Shown here: positions 60,046 to 64,000 of the stretch, piece by piece | Layout: every line of letters starts with the position of its first letter | How positions within the stretch are numbered: position 1 is the stretch's first letter | Source: Methylobacterium bullatum | GTDB taxonomy: Bacteria; Pseudomonadota; Alphaproteobacteria; Rhizobiales; Beijerinckiaceae | DNA: 64,000 nucleotides | Assembly: GCA_902712845.1 (NCBI GenBank) | Contig: LR743504.1 | Span: 1,958,001-2,022,000, forward strand | Reading direction: 5' to 3' | Notes under the pieces: generated by a model | The model's input: the letters and a program-made list of their open reading frames with translations, nothing else | The model's database searches: none | What the model was told of the DNA's origin: nothing | Position numbers and translations under genes: made by a program

Positions 60046-61416
60046 ATGACCAACACCTACCTCTCCTCCAATCGCGCGGAGCGCCGGGCGGCCGGCAAGC
60101 GCCTGCGCGATGCGGTCCCCCGGGAGTCGCATGCCGATTGGTACCCGGCCGAAGACCGCGATCCGCTGGCTGTCCTGCGGGCGAACGATGCCGGCCGGCT
60201 GCTCGAGCTGATCCCCCTGCGCTACGAACGGATGCGAGCCAGTCCCTTCGCCTTCCTGCGCGGGGCCGCCGCCGTGATGGCCTCCGACCTCGCCGGCGTT
60301 CCGGTTCCGGGCATCCCGGTCCAGGCCTGCGGCGATTGCCACATCGGCAATTTCGGCGTGTATCGCAGCGCCGAGGGCCAGACACTGTTCGACATCAACG
60401 ATTTCGACGAGACGCTCTGGAACGTCGATTTCACCGTCGACGTGAAGCGCCTCGCCGCCAGCGTCGCCGTCGCGGCCTTCGCCCAGGGTGAGGACAAGGC
60501 GTATCGTGCGGCTCGCGCCAGCGTCTGCGCCTATCGCGAGCACATCCGCGAGCTGTCGCATCTCTCGCCGCTGGCCATCTGGCACAGCCGCATCGACCTC
60601 GATGAAGAGATCGGCCGCTTTGGCGACGGAGACCTGTGCCGGCGCCTCCTGGCCGATGCGGCCTCCGAGACCGCCGACGGTCTGAGCCATGGCGACGCCC
60701 CGGACCTCGATCCGGCAACTCTCCATTCGGACCCGGCCCTGTGGCGCATCGCCGACAAGGATACGACGATCTTCCACGAAGGGCCGAACGGCCTCACCGA
60801 GGCGGTGCAGGAAGCGGCTGCCGCGTTGCTCGCCTATCCGCAGAGCCTTCAGGCCGACCGCAACCTGCTGACCCTGCGCTACATGCAGCGCGACGTCGCC
60901 TTCAAGGTGGTCGGCATCGGCTCGGTGGGCACGGTCTGCGCCGTGGGGCTCTATTCCGATGCGGATGGCGCGCCGCTCTTCCTGCAGATCAAGGAAGCCC
61001 GGCCTTCGGTCCTGGGTCAGCTCGCCCTCAGCCCGTTCTTCCTCGCATCCGAGGGCCAGCGGGTGATCGACGGCCAGCGCATCATGCAGGCCGCCAGCGA
61101 CATGTTCCTCGGCACCGCTCATTCCGAGGTGAGCGGGCGCTCCTATTACGTACGTCAGCTCAAGAACAAGAAGCTCTCGGCCGTCGCCGAGATCCTCGCC
61201 GAGAGCGGCCCCAAAGCCTATGCCCGGCTCTGCGGCACCACGCTCGCCCGCGCCCATGCCCGCTCCGGGGACGCGGCGATGATCGCCGGCTATCTCGGCA
61301 AGGGCGACGCCTTCGACGAGGCGGTGGCCGAATTCGCCATGCGCTATGCCTGGCAGACGATGGCCGATCATCACGCCCTGCAGGCGGCCCATGCGGAGAC
61401 CGTGGAAGCCGCTTGA
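60046..61416 (+). CDS. DUF2252 family protein
   Basis: Protein of 456 residues from ATG 60046 (GAGG upstream). Typical DUF2252 sequence: [53 protein letters not shown] pattern (kinase-like HxN and DFD motifs), [20 protein letters not shown], and [11 protein letters not shown]. The fold is related to aminoglycoside/protein-kinase-like enzymes, but no substrate is established. It is followed by a strong terminator. Confidence 0.88.
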   Translation: MTNTYLSSNRAERRAAGKRLRDAVPRESHADWYPAEDRDPLAVLRANDAGRLLELIPLRYERMRASPFAFLRGAAAVMASDLAGVPVPGIPVQACGDCHIGNFGVYRSAEGQTLFDINDFDETLWNVDFTVDVKRLAASVAVAAFAQGEDKAYRAARASVCAYREHIRELSHLSPLAIWHSRIDLDEEIGRFGDGDLCRRLLADAASETADGLSHGDAPDLDPATLHSDPALWRIADKDTTIFHEGPNGLTEAVQEAAAALLAYPQSLQADRNLLTLRYMQRDVAFKVVGIGSVGTVCAVGLYSDADGAPLFLQIKEARPSVLGQLALSPFFLASEGQRVIDGQRIMQAASDMFLGTAHSEVSGRSYYVRQLKNKKLSAVAEILAESGPKAYARLCGTTLARAHARSGDAAMIAGYLGKGDAFDEAVAEFAMRYAWQTMADHHALQAAHAETVEAA

Positions 61417-61449
61417 CGGCACACGCTCCGGACGCGCGGACGACACGAG

Positions 61450-61482
61450 AAAGGGCCCCGGAGCGATCTGGGGCCCTTTTTC
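61450..61482. terminator. Bidirectional terminator hairpin
   Basis: Perfect 10-bp stem AAAGGGCCCC with GGGGCCCTTT, 10-base loop, and T-run on the plus side (A-run on the other). It serves the DUF2252 gene on the plus strand and could also serve the convergent transporter gene. Confidence 0.88.
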
Positions 61483-61558
61483 ATGGCGTCACATCTTGGG
61501 CGTCATATCGAGCGCCGGGCCGTGGCTGAGGGCCCGGTCCGACGCCCCGATTTGAGGA

Positions 61559-63346
61559 TTACCGCGCCGGGCGGTCGTCCCAGGTGAAGATGTCCCTGTC
61601 CTTGGTCTCGGGGATGAACAGGGCACCGATGACGGCCGTCGCGAGGGCGATGACGATCGGGTACCAGAGGCCGAAATAGATGTCGCCGGTCTGGGCCACC
61701 ATGGCGAAGGCGGTGGCCGGCAGCAGGCCGCCGAACCAGCCGTTGCCGATATGGTAGGGCAGCGACATCGAGGTGTAGCGGATACGCGTCGGGAACAGTT
61801 CGACGAGGGCCGCCGCGATCGGGCCGTAGACCATCGTCACGTAGAGGACGAGGATCGTGAGGATACCGATGATCGTCAGCTTCTGGACCGAGAAGATGTC
61901 GATCATCTTGGCGAAGTTGGACAGGCCGTCCTTCGGTTCGATGGCGATCTTCACGATGCTCGGGTTGGTGGCGGTCGGGTAGCCGGAGGCGGTAAGGGCC
62001 GCGCCGACATCCTTGGCGAAGGCCGGATCGGCGGCGGCGAACTCCTTGCCGGCGACGGTGACGGTGGCCTTGGTGCCGGGAGCGGCCGGCTCGGTGGTGT
62101 AGTTCACCGCGGACCGGGCGAGCAGCGCCTTGGCGATGTCGCAGGAATTGGTGAACTTGGCCGTTCCCACCGGATTGAACTGGAACGAGCAATCCGCCGG
62201 GTCGGCCTTGACCACCACCTGCGTGCTCTGCTGGGCCGCGTGCAGGGCCGGGTTGGCTGCAGCGGTCAGCGCCTTGAACAGCGGGAAGAAGGTCAGTGCC
62301 GCGATCACGCAACCGCCGAGGATGATCGGCTTGCGGCCGATCTTGTCGGAGAGCGCGCCGAAGAACAGGAACCCGCCGGTGCCGAGGATGAGCGACCAGG
62401 CAATGAGCACGTTGGCCGTGAACTGATCGACCTTCAGGATCGTCTGGAGGAAGAACAGCGCGTAGAACTGGCCGGTGTACCAGACCACGGCCTGGCCGGC
62501 GGTGAGGCCGAGGAGCGCGAGGAGCGCCCATTTGGCGTTGCGCCACTGGCCGAACGCCTCCGAGAGCGGCGCCTTGGAGCCGGTGCCCTCTTCCTTCATC
62601 TTCTTGAAGGCCGGGCTTTCCTGCATCTGCAGACGGATCCAGACCGAGACGCCGAGCAGCACGATCGAGACCAGGAACGGAATGCGCCAGCCCCAGGCGG
62701 CGAAGGGCGTGATCGTCCCGGCCGAACCGTCGGCGAGGGTGGTGGCGACGGGCGCGTAGTTCGCGTTGACGTAGATCTGGGTGAACAGGATCACCATCAG
62801 CGACAGCAGCAGCCCGAGGGTCGCCGTGGTCTGGATGAAGGCGGTGTAGAAACCGCGACGCCCGGGGGGAGCGTGCTCGGCCACGTAGACCGCCGCGCCG
62901 CCGTATTCACCGCCGAGTGCCAGGCCCTGGAGCATGCGCAACGCCAGCAGCGCCACGGGCGCGACCCAGCCGACGCCGTATTCGTTCATCGTGGCGTAGG
63001 ACGGCAGCAGGCCGACCACGAAGGTCGAGATGCCCATGATCAGGATGGTGACGAGGAAGGTATACTTGCGGCCCACCAGGTCGCCGAGACGTCCGAACAC
63101 CAGCGCGCCGAAGGGGCGGACCAGGAAGCCGGCGGCGAAGGCCATCAGGGCGAAGATGTTGCGCGTGGCTTCCGGATAGGCCGAGAAGAACTGTGCGCCG
63201 ATGATCGCGGCGAGCGATCCGTAGAGATAGAAATCATACCACTCGAACACGGTGCCGAGCGAGGAGGCCAGGATGACCTTCTTCTCGCCGGCACTCATGG
63301 GCCGTGCGGCATCCTTTGGTAATGGGACCGCTGACGTTGCAGACAT
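61559..63346 (-). CDS. MHS-family MFS transporter with large hydrophilic insertion
   Basis: Protein of 595 residues from ATG 63346, with GGAGG 8 bases upstream. Twelve-helix metabolite:H+ symporter features: ASSLGTVFEWYDFYLYG, RPFGALVFGRLGDLVGRK, LRMLQGLALGGEYGGAAVYVAEHAP-type stretch, and DKIGRKPIIL in the second half. Typical members are about 430-550 residues. Here an insertion of about 110 hydrophilic residues (about 365-480) contains two cysteines (ADCSF, NSCDI) and VTVAGKEF repeats of beta type. Substrate unknown; proximity to actP suggests a carboxylate. Confidence 0.9.
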   Translation of the reverse strand: MSATSAVPLPKDAARPMSAGEKKVILASSLGTVFEWYDFYLYGSLAAIIGAQFFSAYPEATRNIFALMAFAAGFLVRPFGALVFGRLGDLVGRKYTFLVTILIMGISTFVVGLLPSYATMNEYGVGWVAPVALLALRMLQGLALGGEYGGAAVYVAEHAPPGRRGFYTAFIQTTATLGLLLSLMVILFTQIYVNANYAPVATTLADGSAGTITPFAAWGWRIPFLVSIVLLGVSVWIRLQMQESPAFKKMKEEGTGSKAPLSEAFGQWRNAKWALLALLGLTAGQAVVWYTGQFYALFFLQTILKVDQFTANVLIAWSLILGTGGFLFFGALSDKIGRKPIILGGCVIAALTFFPLFKALTAAANPALHAAQQSTQVVVKADPADCSFQFNPVGTAKFTNSCDIAKALLARSAVNYTTEPAAPGTKATVTVAGKEFAAADPAFAKDVGAALTASGYPTATNPSIVKIAIEPKDGLSNFAKMIDIFSVQKLTIIGILTILVLYVTMVYGPIAAALVELFPTRIRYTSMSLPYHIGNGWFGGLLPATAFAMVAQTGDIYFGLWYPIVIALATAVIGALFIPETKDRDIFTWDDRPAR

Positions 63347-63411
63347 GGGGGGAACCTCCAAAATTTTTTATACTTCCAGGCTTTTGCAGGCCTGGCTTTC
63401 ATCACTTCAGA

Positions 63412-63450
63412 GACTTGGGCACTGCGTCGGCGTTCGCAGTCGCCCAAGTC
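63412..63450 (-). promoter_or_regulatory. Stable hairpin in the leader of the MHS transporter gene
   Basis: GACTTGGGCACTGCG pairs with CGCAGT-C-GCCCAAGTC: a 15-bp stem with one bulged base and an 8-base loop. A second small hairpin (CCAGGC/GCCTGG, 63377-63396) follows nearer the gene, then an AT-rich stretch and the ribosome site. It may be a regulatory leader; no known riboswitch is recognised. Confidence 0.4.
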
Positions 63451-63626
63451 CTGGCGCGCATTGGTCTTGCCGCTCACTGAAACGAGAGCGATCGACGCTA
63501 CCTCACGCCATGATTTCGCCCAAGAGTGAAAACGCGGCGAAGGGGCGCGATACTCACGTTTTTGTGTGCAGGTGTCACTTTCGCGTCCGCAGCCGGCGCA
63601 TCCACGGCACCCGGTACTTGGAACGA

Positions 63627-63656
63627 GAAAGGGCGCGGCTCGCGCCGCGCCCTTTC
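63627..63656 (-). terminator. Hairpin downstream of actP
   Basis: Perfect 13-bp stem GAAAGGGCGCGGC with GCCGCGCCCTTTC and a 4-base loop, 30 bases after the actP stop. The T-run is short on the minus strand (TTTC), but position and stability fit a transcript end. Confidence 0.75.
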
Positions 63657-63685
63657 GCTGGGTCGAAGACTGGTTCTGGGATGGT

Positions 63686-64000
63686 CTAGTGGGCGTGGGC
63701 GCCGGACGCGCCGATCCCGGTTTCGGAGCGCACGAACTGCTGGTCGAACAGGGCGCGCTCGCGCTTGGCCCGCGCCGTGTTGTCGAGCTTCGACACGACG
63801 TAGATCGTGAGGAAGGCGAGCGGCATCGAGAATAGGGCCGGGTTGTCGTAGGGGAAGATCGCCACCGGATTGCCGAAGGTCGTCACCCACACCGCCTTCG
63901 ACAGGATGACCATCCCGACCGCCGCGAAGAGCCCGACGAAGCCGCCGATGAGGGCACCCCAGGTGGTCGTGCCCCGCCACAGGATCGACATGGTGAGGAT
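63686..64000 (-). CDS. actP: Cation/acetate symporter ActP, C-terminal end (partial)
   Basis: The last 104 residues of a sodium:solute symporter; the rest lies beyond the window edge. It retains the closing membrane segments (WGALIGGFVGLFAAVGMVILS; ALFSMPLAFLTIYVVS) and the ActP-like tail: AIFPYDNPALFSMP, ERALFDQQFVRSETGIGASGAHAH pattern, close to the end of E. coli ActP. It imports acetate and related short carboxylates. Gene product continues upstream of position 64000 on the minus strand. Confidence 0.88.
   Translation of the reverse strand: MLTMSILWRGTTTWGALIGGFVGLFAAVGMVILSKAVWVTTFGNPVAIFPYDNPALFSMPLAFLTIYVVSKLDNTARAKRERALFDQQFVRSETGIGASGAHAH

Noticed and set aside
58195..61446. A 1083-codon minus-strand frame opposite purH and the DUF2252 gene
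   Set aside because: Antisense shadow of two clear genes; composition is Gly/Arg/His-rich and shows no domain.

Overview
The window looks like a chromosomal segment of a high-GC alphaproteobacterium, most probably a Methylobacterium/Methylorubrum-type member of the Hyphomicrobiales. The evidence is: a paralogue of formaldehyde-activating enzyme (14128-14667), a type-A RNase P RNA, ArsR-methyltransferase (SahR-type) control of methionine genes, DUF2794 and DUF1674 proteins, and families of large palindromic intergenic repeats. I see no tRNA, rRNA, CRISPR array, prophage or complete insertion sequence. The assignment rests on gene content recognised by eye, not on a search.

Layout. 1-2.5 kb: repeats, an ABC-F ATPase and a GIY-YIG protein. 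2.5-4.3 kb: repeats, an overlooked 42-residue protein with an internally duplicated motif, and a CNT nucleoside transporter. 4.3-7.0 kb: a minus-strand Min operon with two different minC genes ahead of minD and minE. 7.1-13.1 kb: the methionine/one-carbon block, sahR-metF-metH, with a perfect 20-bp palindrome over the sahR start. 13.2-20.6 kb: a small lipoprotein, a Fae paralogue, a PleC-like membrane histidine kinase, aminopeptidase N and glyoxalase I. 21.0-21.4 kb: rnpB. 21.8-31.1 kb: the division and cell-wall cluster rsmH-ftsL-ftsI-murE-murF-mraY-murD, interrupted by two palindromic repeats. It stops after murD, where ftsW/murG/murC would be expected, and is followed by an O-antigen-ligase-like protein and a very large hybrid histidine kinase (to 36.4 kb).

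36.4-44.2 kb: NDH-2, a zeta-class glutathione transferase, a lower-GC TonB-C-like secreted protein, the D-glutamate pair dgcN-dgcA, then hisF, hisE and coaA. 44.2-49.1 kb: thpR, a GDSL esterase and a divergent ABC ATPase/permease pair. 49.4-52.7 kb: a Bax-inhibitor-1 protein, small proteins, DUF2794, bluB (preceded by a terminator-like structure with no gene in front of it) and an L,D-transpeptidase. 52.7-61.4 kb: an SDHAF4-like protein, rsmB, an exported papain-like protease, a SAF-like exported protein, a heparinase II/III protein with a full CtrA-type box upstream, purH and a DUF2252 protein. 61.5-64.0 kb: an MHS-family transporter with an unusual hydrophilic insertion, and the C-terminal end of an acetate symporter (actP) running off the window.

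How the parts fit. MetF makes methyl-THF and MetH uses it with cobalamin; BluB makes the lower ligand of cobalamin. The mur/fts genes, L,D-transpeptidase, DgcN/DgcA (D-glutamate breakdown), Min system and possible CtrA sites all concern envelope growth and division. The points most worth following are the duplicated MinC, the Fae paralogue lacking the catalytic histidine, the 42-residue duplicated-motif protein, the secreted papain-like protease and the possible structured RNA ahead of bluB. I do not claim a wholly new multi-gene system.
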